Source: CAZGSN01 sp964371655 (GTDB lineage Bacteria > Desulfobacterota > Binatia > HRBIN30). Taken from it: DNA of 27,016 nucleotides. Location: contig CAYJOD010000084.1 of NCBI GenBank assembly GCA_964371655.1, positions 1 to 27,016 of the forward strand, given 5' to 3'. Positions 6,773 to 15,080 of this stretch are shown in pieces. The stretch's first letter is position 1. Each line of letters opens with the position of its first letter. The position numbers and the translations under genes were made by a program. The notes under the pieces are model-generated. The model did no database searches, was not told the DNA's origin, and worked only from the letters and a program-made list of their open reading frames with translations.

Positions 6773-7213
6773 ATGTGCTGTTACCTTCATCGTTTTTGTC
6801 TCGTCTGGCTGAGCATGACGCTCCTTGTCTGTGGAGTTGGGTGCGATCGCGGCGGCGGCAGCGCCGAGTCCACCGCCCGCGCGTTCCTCGATCGCTACTT
6901 TGTCGAGCTCGACCAAAAGGCCGCGTTGGGACTGACCGAAGGTGTGGCGCGCGCGAAGATCGAAGACGAGATCCGCCGCCTGGGTGACGATCGGTCGAGC
7001 GCTGCCGAGGAGCGAACCCGAATTTACTACCGGCAAGTGGCGCGGAGCGTGCAGGAGGACGGCGTCGCGTTCCGCTTTCGCCTGACCGTCGTAGTCCCGG
7101 GCGACGCGACGGTCGAGCCGGAGCTGCTGGTGCGCGTGCGCTCGAACGAAGGTACGTGGCGAGTCAGCAACTTCGAGGTCTTGCCGTTGCCGGAGTCGAC
7201 ACCGGAAGCGTAG
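6773..7213 (+). CDS. Small exported, probably lipid-anchored protein of unknown function
   Basis: A 146-residue protein not assigned to a family. A hydrophobic N-terminus (LVWLSMTLLVCGVG) ends at a cysteine (Cys24) followed by Asp and a glycine run, resembling a lipoprotein signal, though Gly rather than Leu is at the -3 position of the lipobox. The mature part begins with an alpha-helical STARAFLDRYFVELDQKAALGLT segment, then a beta-rich end with VAFRFRLTVVVPGD and GTWRVSNFEV, similar in outline to small NTF2-like or DUF4878-like lipoproteins. The ATG at 6773 has no good ribosome site; ATG at 6815 is an alternative that leaves a very short signal. It ends 4 nt before the DUF1232 gene, so the two form an operon. 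Confidence 0.6.
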   Translation: MCCYLHRFCLVWLSMTLLVCGVGCDRGGGSAESTARAFLDRYFVELDQKAALGLTEGVARAKIEDEIRRLGDDRSSAAEERTRIYYRQVARSVQEDGVAFRFRLTVVVPGDATVEPELLVRVRSNEGTWRVSNFEVLPLPESTPEA

Positions 7214-7217
7214 GAGG

Positions 7218-7805
7218 ATGAGCTTCTTGAAACACCATCGCTGGCTGGAATTGCGATCACCCGGTCGAGCCGTCTCGCCGCCGCCTGGGGTGCAGCCACA
7301 AAGGGCGGGCCTTCCGGGGAAGGCATCGGTGCAATTCGTGGCGTCGTTGGCGATGGTAGATTTCGCACCTTGGGACCGGGTTCTGCGTCGATACATCGCC
7401 CACACGGAGAACACCGGCGAGCGCCTGGCGGTGTCGCTGGCGATCGTTGCCACGACTTGGTTCTGGATCGGTGTCTCGGTGCTCGCGTTTGTGGCGATTG
7501 TTTCGCTTTCAGCGGCGGCCGACGTGCATATGTTCGGTCTCTTGCGCCGCGGAGCGCGCGAGTTCGCGACCTACCTGTTTCGCGGCGAGCGCACGTTCTT
7601 CAGGGTGTTCCGCGATCATCACACGCCGTATTACGCGCGCCTCGCCTTGTTTGGCGCCTTGGCCTACTGGCTGCTGCCGCTAGACTTCGTTTCCGACGAA
7701 TCGATTTTCCCCGGGTTTGTGGACGACTTCGTGGTGGCGATCTTCAGCGCCAGGCTGTTCATCTACCTCTGTCCCGACGGCGTGATCGCGAAGCACGCGG
7801 CCTGA
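7218..7805 (+). CDS. DUF1232 (YkvA-like) membrane protein
   Basis: A frame of up to 195 residues whose C-terminal part is a DUF1232 domain: RDHHTPYYARLALFGALAYW (about 135-154), then LLPLDFVSDESIFPGFVDDF with the characteristic P-x-D-x(3)-D/E...P..G..DD pattern. A hydrophobic segment lies before it (about 72-99). The function of the family is unknown. The outer ATG at 7218 is directly abutted by AGGAGG, which leaves no spacing, and residues 2-37 look non-coding in composition. GTG at 7329 with GGGGAAGG five nt upstream, giving 158 residues, is an attractive alternative. The gene follows the lipoprotein-like gene by 4 nt. Confidence 0.72.
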   Translation: MSFLKHHRWLELRSPGRAVSPPPGVQPQRAGLPGKASVQFVASLAMVDFAPWDRVLRRYIAHTENTGERLAVSLAIVATTWFWIGVSVLAFVAIVSLSAAADVHMFGLLRRGAREFATYLFRGERTFFRVFRDHHTPYYARLALFGALAYWLLPLDFVSDESIFPGFVDDFVVAIFSARLFIYLCPDGVIAKHAA

Positions 7806-7836
7806 GCGCGAGCATCGCGGCATCGTAACCGGGCAG

Positions 7837-8092
7837 AGCCCAATGCCGGTCGATTAAGAAACTTCCGCCCCGAAGGGGCAGGGATTCGAAAGCCCAGGGC
7901 AACACCCTGGGACGATTGTCGCGACAAGAGATCCAAGCCCTGAAGGGGCGAGATTCGTTCGGCCACGCTACGAGTTTCGCCCTTTCAGGGCTTGCGACAT
8001 AGACAATCCATTTCCCGGGGCGATGCCCCGGGCTCTCGGGTTGATGCCCCTTTGGGGCGGAGTCCACCGCCTCAACCGACCGGTATTGGGGC
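7837..8092. mobile_element. 256-bp multi-hairpin inverted element (MITE-like)
   Basis: Terminal inverted repeats of about 21 bp (left 7837-7857, AGCCCAATGCCGGTCGATTA; right 8071-8092) enclose two inverted copies of one module. Each module holds three hairpins. Left: GCCCCGAAGGGGC (7867-7879), CCCAGGG/CCCTGGG (7893-7911), GCCCTGAAGGGGC (7937-7949). Right, read backwards: GCCCCTTTGGGGC (8046-8058), CCCGGGG/CCCCGGG (8014-8032), GCCCTTTCAGGGC (7979-7991). The middle stems differ by paired A-T to G-C changes that keep base pairing. There is no reading frame of interest. Confidence 0.75.
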
Positions 8093-8360
8093 AGAGCCGG
8101 AACCAAACAGGAAGGAATGAAGAACAGGTCTCCGGTGTCCTGTCTCCGGCTTTCCATGCGCCGAGGTCGTCATGCTTCGGGGCTCGATACTCGCGGCTCA
8201 TACCCACGGCAGTCGAGAATCGGCAAACGCGGGTATCGCATGAACGATGGGTCCGTTTCCGCTCGCCGACACAGGTAGAAAGTCGAAGCGCGCGCGTTGG
8301 TGATACGTTGGCAGTGCAGGCACAACGTACACAGGCCGGCGGCAACGTCGGCCGCGTCGT
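8093..8360. other. Non-coding remainder of the gap before the phosphoesterase gene
   Basis: Together with the preceding element this makes up the 555-bp gap between two converging genes. I see short imperfect direct repeats (CTCCGGTGTCC and CTCCGG near 8131-8150) but no gene, RNA fold or terminator that I can support. Confidence 0.5.
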
Positions 8361-9656
8361 TCATGCGGAGACGTCGGCGCCGGCGCTGAGCTCGATCAGT
8401 GTGATCTCGCGCGGCGTCGACAAGCGAACACGCTGGCCCGTGACGCCGAGGCCGCAGTTCACGTAAAGATACTTGCCGTCGCGCTCGAACAAACCACGAT
8501 CGAATCTGGTGATGAACTGCGCCAGATTGCGCGTGCGCCCCTTGAGCCACGGTATGCCGATCTGCCCGCCGTGGGTGTGGCCGGAGAGCATTAGATCGAC
8601 CCCGGCGCCTGCGGCGTACGGAAACAAGTCAGGTCGATGGCACAACAGCAATACGGCGCCGGCGCCGTCCACCTCCGCCAGAGCTTGATCGAGATACGGA
8701 GCTTCGACGACGCCGCGCGCCCAATCGCGGCCGCGATCGTCGAGGCCAATGACCGCGAAGCGATGGCCGCGCAGGTCGAGGCTCGTCGAGGAATCGCGCA
8801 AGACGGTGAACGACGTATGTCGCTGCAGGGCGGCGACGACGCGTTCGGGGCCGGCGTAGTGATCGTGGTTGCCCAAGATCGCAAACACCGCGTGGCGTGC
8901 GCGCAGGCCGGCAAGAATGGGAAAGAACGCGTCCATGTCGGCGTGCGGCGAATCGGCGATGTCGCCGGTGATGCAGATGATGTCGGGCTGCAGGTCGTTG
9001 ACGCGGGTGATGAACTGCTGCAGCTGTTGCGGCTCGAGATTCTGTCCGACGTGGATGTCGCTGATCTGAGCGATCTTCAGGCCATCCCACGCCGCCGGTG
9101 CGTGGCGTAGCGGGACGTGCACGCGGCGCACCTTCAGACGCCGCTGGCCGATGCTGTACCCATAGACGAAGGACAGCGCGATCGTCGCAATCCCCGCGTT
9201 CGCGAGCCAGCGGAACATGCTGTCGATCCCAAAACCGAGAGATGCGACTCGCCCCACCGTCGTGGCGCCGGCGGGGATCGCGCCGAGCACAAGCTTCGCG
9301 CTAAGCCAGAGCGTGGCGTCGGCGACCAGGAAAGCGAAGCCGAACAGCGAGCCGAGCGCGACGGCGTAGTACAAGCGCGGCAGAGCCCCGACCCGAGAGC
9401 GGATCTGGGGCCGCTGTCGTCCGTTGGCGCCGAGCCAGCCATTGAGCCCGAACAGGGCCACCGATGCCAGCAGATACACGGCGCTTGGCAACACGCGCAG
9501 AGAGCTCGTGACCCACCACAACAATCCGGCTTCGGCGACGCTGATGGCCACCAACAACAGCGCGAAGAAATTGTGGAAGAACCATCGCGTCAGTTGCGCG
9601 CGCGGATCAAAACGCCGCGGCTTGCGCGCGGTGGCTGGGTTGGGAGGTGCCGACAT
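8361..9656 (-). CDS. Membrane-anchored metallophosphoesterase (YkuE/YaeI-like)
   Basis: A 431-residue protein with an N-terminal membrane region of about four hydrophobic segments (28-49, 55-74, 94-115, 150-168) and a C-terminal calcineurin-like phosphoesterase domain. The di-metal motifs are complete: SDIH (Asp200, His202), GDIADS (Asp232), GNHDH (Asn263, His264), CHRPD (His340) and SGHTHGGQ (His360, His362). The arrangement matches YkuE/YaeI-type enzymes, some of which hydrolyse lipid phosphoesters such as UDP-2,3-diacylglucosamine; the substrate here is unknown. The catalytic domain would follow the last membrane segment, with its side not determinable. The ATG at 9656 lacks an obvious Shine-Dalgarno sequence. 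It stands alone on the minus strand. Confidence 0.88.
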   Translation of the reverse strand: MSAPPNPATARKPRRFDPRAQLTRWFFHNFFALLLVAISVAEAGLLWWVTSSLRVLPSAVYLLASVALFGLNGWLGANGRQRPQIRSRVGALPRLYYAVALGSLFGFAFLVADATLWLSAKLVLGAIPAGATTVGRVASLGFGIDSMFRWLANAGIATIALSFVYGYSIGQRRLKVRRVHVPLRHAPAAWDGLKIAQISDIHVGQNLEPQQLQQFITRVNDLQPDIICITGDIADSPHADMDAFFPILAGLRARHAVFAILGNHDHYAGPERVVAALQRHTSFTVLRDSSTSLDLRGHRFAVIGLDDRGRDWARGVVEAPYLDQALAEVDGAGAVLLLCHRPDLFPYAAGAGVDLMLSGHTHGGQIGIPWLKGRTRNLAQFITRFDRGLFERDGKYLYVNCGLGVTGQRVRLSTPREITLIELSAGADVSA

Positions 9657-9756
9657 AGGAGCCCAGGCTAAAGGATCGGCAACGCCTCTGCCAGCGCGGA
9701 ATTCTCGGAGCTTGTGAAGAAAGCGACCTCGGGCTTCAGGCCTCAGGGTTAGTCAG

Positions 9757-9815
9757 GTAGGGCCGGCTGTGCCGGCCATATTTTCCATCCGGCCGGCCGG
9801 TACAACCGGCCCTAC
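9757..9815. repeat. 59-bp foldback repeat, copy A
   Basis: The unit starts GTAGGGCCGG and ends CCGGCCCTAC. It has about 22-bp near-complementary arms and a 15-nt centre containing TTTTCC. The reverse complement matches the copy at 12767-12825 at 55 of 59 positions. The remainder of the 250-bp gap around it (9657-9906) shows only a GACCTCGGGCTTCAGG string at 9725 and no gene. Confidence 0.9.
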
Positions 9816-9906
9816 GCGACTGCATCGACAGACTCTGAAGGCGAAACGCCAACCTCTTGTGGTGGCTACGTGTCATTTCGAATCGCCGGGCAAAGCCGGC
9901 GGTTGT

Positions 9907-10395
9907 CTACTTCTTGCGCTTGCTCTTAGTCTTGGCTGGCGCCGCGGCAGCGCGCGCCGCGGTCTCCGCGGCGATCTTGAATTCTTCAACCGACTGCTGC
10001 AGCGCGGTACGCTCGAGCAGCGCACGGATTGGGCCGGGGACCCAGAACCCGAGGGCGATGGCCTGCCGGCACGTGGCGCGGGTGAGGGAGGCGTCGAGCG
10101 GCTCGAAGACGTAGTTGCCTTCGATCGCTTCGACGTCGCCGTCAACGGCTTTCCAGCGCAGGCGCTGCGGCTCCTCGTAGGAGTACTCGAGGACGTAGCG
10201 GATGGTCTTGAGCGGGATGCTCATCTTGAACTCGATCTGCTGTCCGACCCCGCTTGGATATCGCGACACGACACGAGCCGCGACGATGCCCGTGAACCAG
10301 GCGGGATACTGCTCGAACTGGGTGATCGTCGTGAAACAGACCACGGGCGAGGCTGCGACTTCGACCGAGTACTCTTGTTCTCCGCTTAGGCTCAT
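9907..10395 (-). CDS. SRPBCC/START-fold (polyketide cyclase/RatA-like) protein
   Basis: A 162-residue protein of the SRPBCC ligand-binding fold. Typical features are EYSVEVAASPVVCFTTITQFEQYPAW near the N-terminus (first strand and helix), IEFKMSIPLKTIRYVLEYSY and RLRWKAVDGDVEAIEGNYVFEP in the central sheet, and a long C-terminal helix. It ends in a basic Lys/Arg-rich tail (APAKTKSKRKK). Such proteins bind hydrophobic ligands or, as in RatA/Coq10, act in quinone or ribosome-linked roles; none can be chosen here. The start at 10395 is preferred because the domain begins just after it. An earlier in-frame ATG (10419) would fall inside a good promoter-like sequence. There is no Shine-Dalgarno site at 10395. 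Confidence 0.78.
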   Translation of the reverse strand: MSLSGEQEYSVEVAASPVVCFTTITQFEQYPAWFTGIVAARVVSRYPSGVGQQIEFKMSIPLKTIRYVLEYSYEEPQRLRWKAVDGDVEAIEGNYVFEPLDASLTRATCRQAIALGFWVPGPIRALLERTALQQSVEEFKIAAETAARAAAAPAKTKSKRKK

Positions 10396-10401
10396 GCGCC
10401 G

Positions 10402-10431
10402 ATTATGTCGGATTTTCATGGTGCTTTGCAA
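10402..10431 (-). promoter_or_regulatory. Candidate promoter giving a leaderless SRPBCC mRNA
   Basis: On the minus strand TTGCAA (10426-10431) and CATAAT (10402-10407) are 18 nt apart. The -10 box ends 6 nt before the ATG at 10395, so transcription would begin at or next to the start codon, which fits the lack of a ribosome-binding site. Confidence 0.45.
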
Positions 10432-10514
10432 AGGTGCGTGGGTCGAATCCAGGGTCGAGGCAACGTCGCTGACCGAGGCCAGCCCAGGCAGGGTAACTTC
10501 GGGGCTCGGGCTCA

Positions 10515-10536
10515 AGCCCAATGCCGGTCGGCTTAG
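10515..10536. repeat. Solo copy of the multi-hairpin element terminus
   Basis: AGCCCAATGCCGGTCGGCTT here matches the left end of the 7837-8092 element except at two or three positions. A weaker likeness to the opposite terminus (CCGGTATCGG, near 10552-10561) follows, so this may be a small deletion derivative. Confidence 0.6.
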
Positions 10537-10599
10537 GGCTTGCCTGGGCGCGCCGGTATCGGCCGGAGCGGTACCTCGGTCGCGATTGTTTAGCCGTAG

Positions 10600-12699
10600 C
10601 TAGCGCCGGTGCTGCTGGCTCGGTGCCGGGAATGGTTTGTCCGAGGGTGCTTGCCAGGTGCGCTCATTTGGTGTCGGCCACGTTTTTGGGCTGGACGTAT
10701 CTCCAGATGGCAGCGCCGTTCGTGGCGTCTCCTTGTGTCGGCTGGCGGCTTCCTCATTGAGAAGCAGCATGACGGTGCGCGAGGCGCGGTGCAGGACGAC
10801 GAGATCGACGCGGTGATCGCCGTTGAAATCACCCGCGGCCGCGGCCGTCGGGTCGCGGCCCACCGCGATCGAAATTGGTGTACCAAAGGTCCTGTTCCCC
10901 GAGCCCGGCAGCAACTTGATGCGATCCAGGGATTCGTCGGGTACGACCAGATCGGTATAGCCGTCGCGGTTGAAGTCGTCGGCGAGCAGCGGCCATACCT
11001 TGCTGCCGAGATCGTCGGATCGGGGTGAGGCCAGACCGCTGGTCGTGCCTTTGAGGATGGAGACGGTTTGCTCCTGATCGCTGCCGACGACGAGATCGGT
11101 GCGCAGGTCTCCGTCGATGTCGCCGGCCATCAGGAATGCGGGACGCGAGATGACCGGAAAATTCACCGGCGGCGCGAAGCGACCGTGCCCGTTTCCGAGA
11201 AACAGGGTGATGCTGTTGGACATCTTATTGGCGGTGACGATGTCGACGGCGGCATCGCTGTTGAAGTCCGCCGCGGCGATGGCGGCAGGCCCGAGCCCGG
11301 TGGGCAGCAGCGTGGGAGCGTGGAAATTCCCGGTTCCATCGCCTTCGAGCCAGGCGACGCCGTCGCCGCCGTAGTTGGCTACGGCCAAGTCGAGATGGTG
11401 GTCCCCGTCGAAATCGGCAACCGCAAGCGCGCGCGGTTCGCGTCCGACCGGCACGATCAGATGCGGGCGAAGATTGCCCAGGCCGTCGCCGAGCAGGATA
11501 TGGACAGCCCCGGTCACTTCGTTGACGACGGCGAGGTCCGGATTCGCATCATGATTGAAGTCGGCCACCGTCGCGGCGACGGGATCCGGCCCGGCATCGA
11601 GAATCGGAACGCCTAGAAACACTCCCTTGCCACGGCCGTAGACCATGGTGGCGGAGTCGGCGCGTTGATTGAGGCTGAGAAGATCGACGATGCCGTCGCC
11701 GTCGAAGTCAGCGGATAGAATGTCGACTGGTCCAAGGCCGAGGCTGTAGGAAGGACCGACGGCAAGCTTCGCCTCGCCCTGAAGCAGTATGGTGAGCACG
11801 CAACGGCGGCCATCCACGATGGCGAAATCGCCGCGACCTTCCCCTTGAAGGTCGGCGAGCACGAACGTGCGCAGGTCCGGCTGTCGTGCGACGCGAGCGC
11901 TGGAGAACGCGCCCAACCCGTCGCTGGTCAAGATGACGATGCCGTTGTCGTCGAGGAGCGCAAGATCGGTGTGTCCGTCGCCGTTGAAATCGTGTGCCAG
12001 CGCTCGGCGTACGCCGAGACTACCGTGAACGCTGGCGCGCTGAGTGAATCCCCCCTTGCCGTCGCCGGCGAAGACGTGCAGGTGCGTCGTGTCAGAATCG
12101 ATGACGGCGAGGTCGAGCCTGCCGTCGCCGGTGAAATCGCCGGTCGCCAAGACGCGAACGGCGTAATCCGTGTGCATCAGGCCTTTGGAGGCCAAACGCT
12201 CTCGTCCCGTGTTGGACAGCACCTCGATGCCGTCAGCTGTGCCAGCGACGAGGTCCACGCGCCGATCGCCGTCGAGGTCGGCGGCGACCAAGGTGAGGGC
12301 TCGCGATGACAAGGGAATGGGGTGTGGCGGCCCGAAGCGTCCGCTGCCATCGCCGAATCGCAAGATCACCGTCTTCTCGGACGCCGTCGCGTAAACGAGA
12401 TCGACGTGAGCATCGCCGTCAAAGTCAGCCGCGGCGATGGCGCGCACCGGCGAATCGGTTGCCAAGAGGGTCGGCGCTGCGAAGTGTCTGTCCTTGCGAC
12501 CGAGCAAGACGACGACACCGCGATCGCTGCCGATCGCGACGTCGGGAAGAGGATCGGAGTCGAGTTGCGCGACGACGCCAACCTGGGGTGAAGCGCGCAA
12601 GGGAATGTCGTTGCGCGTGGCAAAGTTGAACTGAGCTAGGCCCGGTGCTCGCAGCGTCAACAAGCCGACGAGCACGCCGCCGATCCAGACGCTGCGCAT
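10600..12699 (-). CDS. Secreted FG-GAP/VCBS repeat beta-propeller protein
   Basis: A 699-residue exported protein made almost entirely of about 13 FG-GAP/VCBS repeats. Each carries a calcium-binding-type D-x-[DN]-x-D motif followed by [DL]-L-V/A, for example DFDGDAHVDLV, DFNGDGHTDLAL, DFDGDGIVDLL, DFNSDAAVDIV and DFNGDHRVDLV. Thirteen repeats suggest two integrin-alpha-like seven-bladed propellers. The start at 12699 gives a clean signal peptide (MRSVWIGGVLVGLLTLRAPGLA). The frame is open up to 12834, but only through a 59-bp repeat, so that longer start is rejected. The C-terminus after the last blade is a Pro/Ser-rich tail with no sorting domain that I recognise. The role is probably extracellular or surface binding; ligand unknown. 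No operon partner is evident. Confidence 0.87.
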   Translation of the reverse strand: MRSVWIGGVLVGLLTLRAPGLAQFNFATRNDIPLRASPQVGVVAQLDSDPLPDVAIGSDRGVVVLLGRKDRHFAAPTLLATDSPVRAIAAADFDGDAHVDLVYATASEKTVILRFGDGSGRFGPPHPIPLSSRALTLVAADLDGDRRVDLVAGTADGIEVLSNTGRERLASKGLMHTDYAVRVLATGDFTGDGRLDLAVIDSDTTHLHVFAGDGKGGFTQRASVHGSLGVRRALAHDFNGDGHTDLALLDDNGIVILTSDGLGAFSSARVARQPDLRTFVLADLQGEGRGDFAIVDGRRCVLTILLQGEAKLAVGPSYSLGLGPVDILSADFDGDGIVDLLSLNQRADSATMVYGRGKGVFLGVPILDAGPDPVAATVADFNHDANPDLAVVNEVTGAVHILLGDGLGNLRPHLIVPVGREPRALAVADFDGDHHLDLAVANYGGDGVAWLEGDGTGNFHAPTLLPTGLGPAAIAAADFNSDAAVDIVTANKMSNSITLFLGNGHGRFAPPVNFPVISRPAFLMAGDIDGDLRTDLVVGSDQEQTVSILKGTTSGLASPRSDDLGSKVWPLLADDFNRDGYTDLVVPDESLDRIKLLPGSGNRTFGTPISIAVGRDPTAAAAGDFNGDHRVDLVVLHRASRTVMLLLNEEAASRHKETPRTALPSGDTSSPKTWPTPNERTWQAPSDKPFPAPSQQHRR

Positions 12700-12766
12700 G
12701 ACCCGGGAGCTATGCTGAGAAGGCGGCTTCGTGTCAATCAGCTTTCGAGACTGTCGATAAATTCGC

Positions 12767-12825
12767 GTAGGGCCGGTTGTACCGGCCGGTCGGGTGGAAA
12801 ATACGGCCGGCATAGCCGGCCCTAC
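12767..12825. repeat. 59-bp foldback repeat, copy B
   Basis: Inverted relative to the copy at 9757-9815, with 55 of 59 positions the same. Its own arms (GTAGGGCCGGTTGTACCGG and its imperfect complement) fold back. It lies upstream of the FG-GAP gene start, and with copy A it brackets the SRPBCC and FG-GAP genes. Confidence 0.9.
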
Positions 12826-12843
12826 AGGCGGCACGAAACTCGC

Positions 12844-13365
12844 TCACCCGCCGCGCCGGAGAAAATCGACGGTCTCTTTCGCCGCTTTCGCGGCGGTGGG
12901 GTAGGCAATTCCCAGTGCCGCCATCTCGCGCTGCATACGTTCGAGATGCGTGGCGGGCCAGTAGACGCGTCGGCAACGCGGGCAGCGCGCGAAGCGCGAT
13001 TGGGTTTCGAGAGTGTACGGCGGAACGATGGCAGCCACGTCGTTTTTGGCGACGATCTCCAGAAGTTTATTGCAGCGGCTGCAGCGACTCAAAGGTTGAG
13101 TCGCACCGATAAGGTCGAAGGCCTCAACCACCTGGCGGAGCTGCTCGCGAAAATGGTCGCTCTCAATGAAGAGGAGAGGAGGCAGGTTGAGCTCGCGGCT
13201 CAATTTGTGGTCGCGGGTGAGCACGACTCGCCCTTCCGCGCGCGCGTGACGGATCAGGGGGCGGCCGGAAAGATGGGCGCCGTAGGACGCGTCGAACCCC
13301 AAGAGGCGCAGCCAGGTAGCCAGACGGCCTAGCATCTTGTCGACGGCGAACGGTGGTGGTGTCAT
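12844..13365 (-). CDS. Mut7-C (DUF82) PIN-like RNase-domain protein
   Basis: A 173-residue protein matching the stand-alone Mut7-C layout. The N-terminal PIN-like fold has FAVDKMLGRLATWLRLLGFD (6-25), with Asp9 as the likely metal ligand, then VVLTRDHKL (47-55). A C-terminal zinc ribbon follows with CSRC (95-98) and CPRC (128-131). The fold is predicted to have RNase activity; cellular targets in bacteria are not established. The ATG at 13365 lies in front of the conserved block with no visible ribosome site. It is divergent from the transglutaminase-like gene, whose start is 32 nt away, so promoters for both must be compact or overlap coding DNA. Confidence 0.85.
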   Translation of the reverse strand: MTPPPFAVDKMLGRLATWLRLLGFDASYGAHLSGRPLIRHARAEGRVVLTRDHKLSRELNLPPLLFIESDHFREQLRQVVEAFDLIGATQPLSRCSRCNKLLEIVAKNDVAAIVPPYTLETQSRFARCPRCRRVYWPATHLERMQREMAALGIAYPTAAKAAKETVDFLRRGG

Positions 13366-13397
13366 ACGGACGGCTAGGATAGGCAGCGACGGACGCG

Positions 13398-14858
13398 ATG
13401 AGCAAGGTTGTGGAGCGGCGGATTCTGCGAATCATCATTTTGGGCGTGTGGGTGCTCATGTTGGCGCTGCTGGTGCAGCGCGTCGGCAGCCAGCGCTACG
13501 CTCCCGGAATCGACGTGGAGACGACCGTGGCGGAGTCGTTGGACGAATGGATGGGAGTGTATCAGGGCGGGCGTCGGATTGGCTTCACGCACCGGGCTCT
13601 GGCGCCTACGGCGACGGAGATCACTCTCTTCGAGGAAAGCCTGCTGCGTCTGAAAGTTCTCGATGCCGAGCGCAGCGTGCACACCGTGGTGCACGCCAAG
13701 CTCGATCTCGCCTACGCCCTGCAGCGCGCCGACGTGGTGCTGCAGAGCGACGGATCGAGCTTCAAAGCATCGGCAGAAGTGCAGGCACATCAGCTCGTGG
13801 TCGTTCTCGACTTGGGCTCGACGCAGTCGCGTTACTCCCTGCCGCTGGACGCTCCGATCTTCCTGCCGCAATCCCTGCGCGCCACACTACGCGGTGCGGC
13901 GCTCGATGCGGGGCGGCAGTTGCGCGCGGCGGTCTGGGATCCTCTGACGTCGCAGAGAGAAGAGATCGTGGTGACGGTGATTGGACAGGAGCCAGTCCCG
14001 GACGGGCAGCCGGCCGCGCCGGCCTGGCGCGTCGAGGAAGAGCTGCACGGAGTAAAGACGACGGTGTGGTTGAACGAAGAAGGCGAGGCCGTGCGCGAAG
14101 AAGGTCCGCTCGGGCTGGCGCTGGTGCGTACGACGCGGGATGCGGCACTCGCGGACGTCCCCGCGGGGGCGTCGATGGACATTGGGAAGCAGGCGTCGAT
14201 AGTGGTTGGTCAAATCGATGCGCCGCGCACGCGGGCTCGGCTGCGACTGCGGCTGCAGGGAATTCCGTTGGCCGGGATTCCGGCGGATGGCGAGCAGTCG
14301 CTACGCGGCGAGGTGGTGGCGATCGAGCGTTCGCGCTTGACGGAGGGCGATACCTACGTGTTGCCGGACCGCGGTGGTCACGAGAGCGATCTGGCGCCGA
14401 CCGCATTTCTGCAGAGTGACCATCCGCGCGTGCGCACCCTGGCGCGGCAGGTGCTCGCCGGCGAGGTCGACGCGCAACGGGCGGCGCGGCATTTGGAGGA
14501 TTGGGTGTACGACTACGTGGAGAAGGTACCGACCATCAGTGTGCCGAACGCGTTGCAGGTGATCGACACGGCGCGCGGAGATTGCAACGAACATGCGGTG
14601 CTGTTCGCGGCGCTGGCTCGGGCCGTCGGTCTGCCGGCGCGGGTGGTGGCTGGGTTGGTCTACGTGGACGAAGCCTTTCTCTATCACGCCTGGTGTGAGG
14701 TGTGGCTGGGACGATGGGTATCGGTGGACCCGGCGCTCCATCAGTTCCCCGCCGACGCCACACACCTCAAGCTCGTCGAAGGTGGTCCCGAGAAGCACGC
14801 GGCGCTTCTCTCCATGGTCGGCACGTTGAAAATCGAGGTGCTCGACGCGCACGAATAG
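13398..14858 (+). CDS. Transglutaminase-like cysteine protease/peptide-modifying protein
   Basis: A 486-residue protein with one N-terminal membrane segment (ILRIIILGVWVLMLALLV, about 9-26), a long beta-rich extracytoplasmic region (about 45-340), and a C-terminal transglutaminase-like domain. The papain-type triad is visible as Cys396 in RGDCNEHA, His430 in LYHAWCEVW and Asp444 in WVSVDPAL. The domain is preceded by ARHLEDWVYDYV, typical of the family. Bacterial members are usually proteases or peptide-processing enzymes of the envelope; the substrate is unknown. The ATG at 13398 has only a weak purine-rich site. It ends 72 bp before tRNA-Leu. Confidence 0.87.
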   Translation: MSKVVERRILRIIILGVWVLMLALLVQRVGSQRYAPGIDVETTVAESLDEWMGVYQGGRRIGFTHRALAPTATEITLFEESLLRLKVLDAERSVHTVVHAKLDLAYALQRADVVLQSDGSSFKASAEVQAHQLVVVLDLGSTQSRYSLPLDAPIFLPQSLRATLRGAALDAGRQLRAAVWDPLTSQREEIVVTVIGQEPVPDGQPAAPAWRVEEELHGVKTTVWLNEEGEAVREEGPLGLALVRTTRDAALADVPAGASMDIGKQASIVVGQIDAPRTRARLRLRLQGIPLAGIPADGEQSLRGEVVAIERSRLTEGDTYVLPDRGGHESDLAPTAFLQSDHPRVRTLARQVLAGEVDAQRAARHLEDWVYDYVEKVPTISVPNALQVIDTARGDCNEHAVLFAALARAVGLPARVVAGLVYVDEAFLYHAWCEVWLGRWVSVDPALHQFPADATHLKLVEGGPEKHAALLSMVGTLKIEVLDAHE

Positions 14859-14930
14859 ACGCGCGCGAGCGCGGCTGGTTCCAGCTTGCGGCGTTCGCGC
14901 GCTCCCTGCTAAGAGCCGCGTCGTCAAATT

Positions 14931-15012
14931 GCGGGAGTGGCGAAACTGGCAGACGCGCTAGACTTAGGATCTAGTAGGGAAACCTTTGGGGGTTCGAGTC
15001 CCCCCTCTCGCA
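14931..15012 (+). tRNA. tRNA-Leu (anticodon UAG)
   Basis: An 82-nt cloverleaf with a class II variable arm. Acceptor stem GCGGGAG/CTCTCGC has one G-T pair. The anticodon stem CTAGA/TCTAG holds loop CTTAGGA with TAG at 34-36. The T-arm has GTTCGAG, and the discriminator is A. CCA is not encoded. It lies 68 bp ahead of tig, as in many related genomes. Confidence 0.95.
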
Positions 15013-15080
15013 TTGTGAAGAGCTTAGGGTGTGTGGGTTGGTTTCGTGTCTGATGTAGAAATGAGGGTTGGAGTATCCGC

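Noticed and set aside
12700..12834. A longer N-terminus for the FG-GAP protein starting at 12834
   Set aside because: The added codons are mostly the 59-bp repeat, and the signal peptide begins only at 12699.
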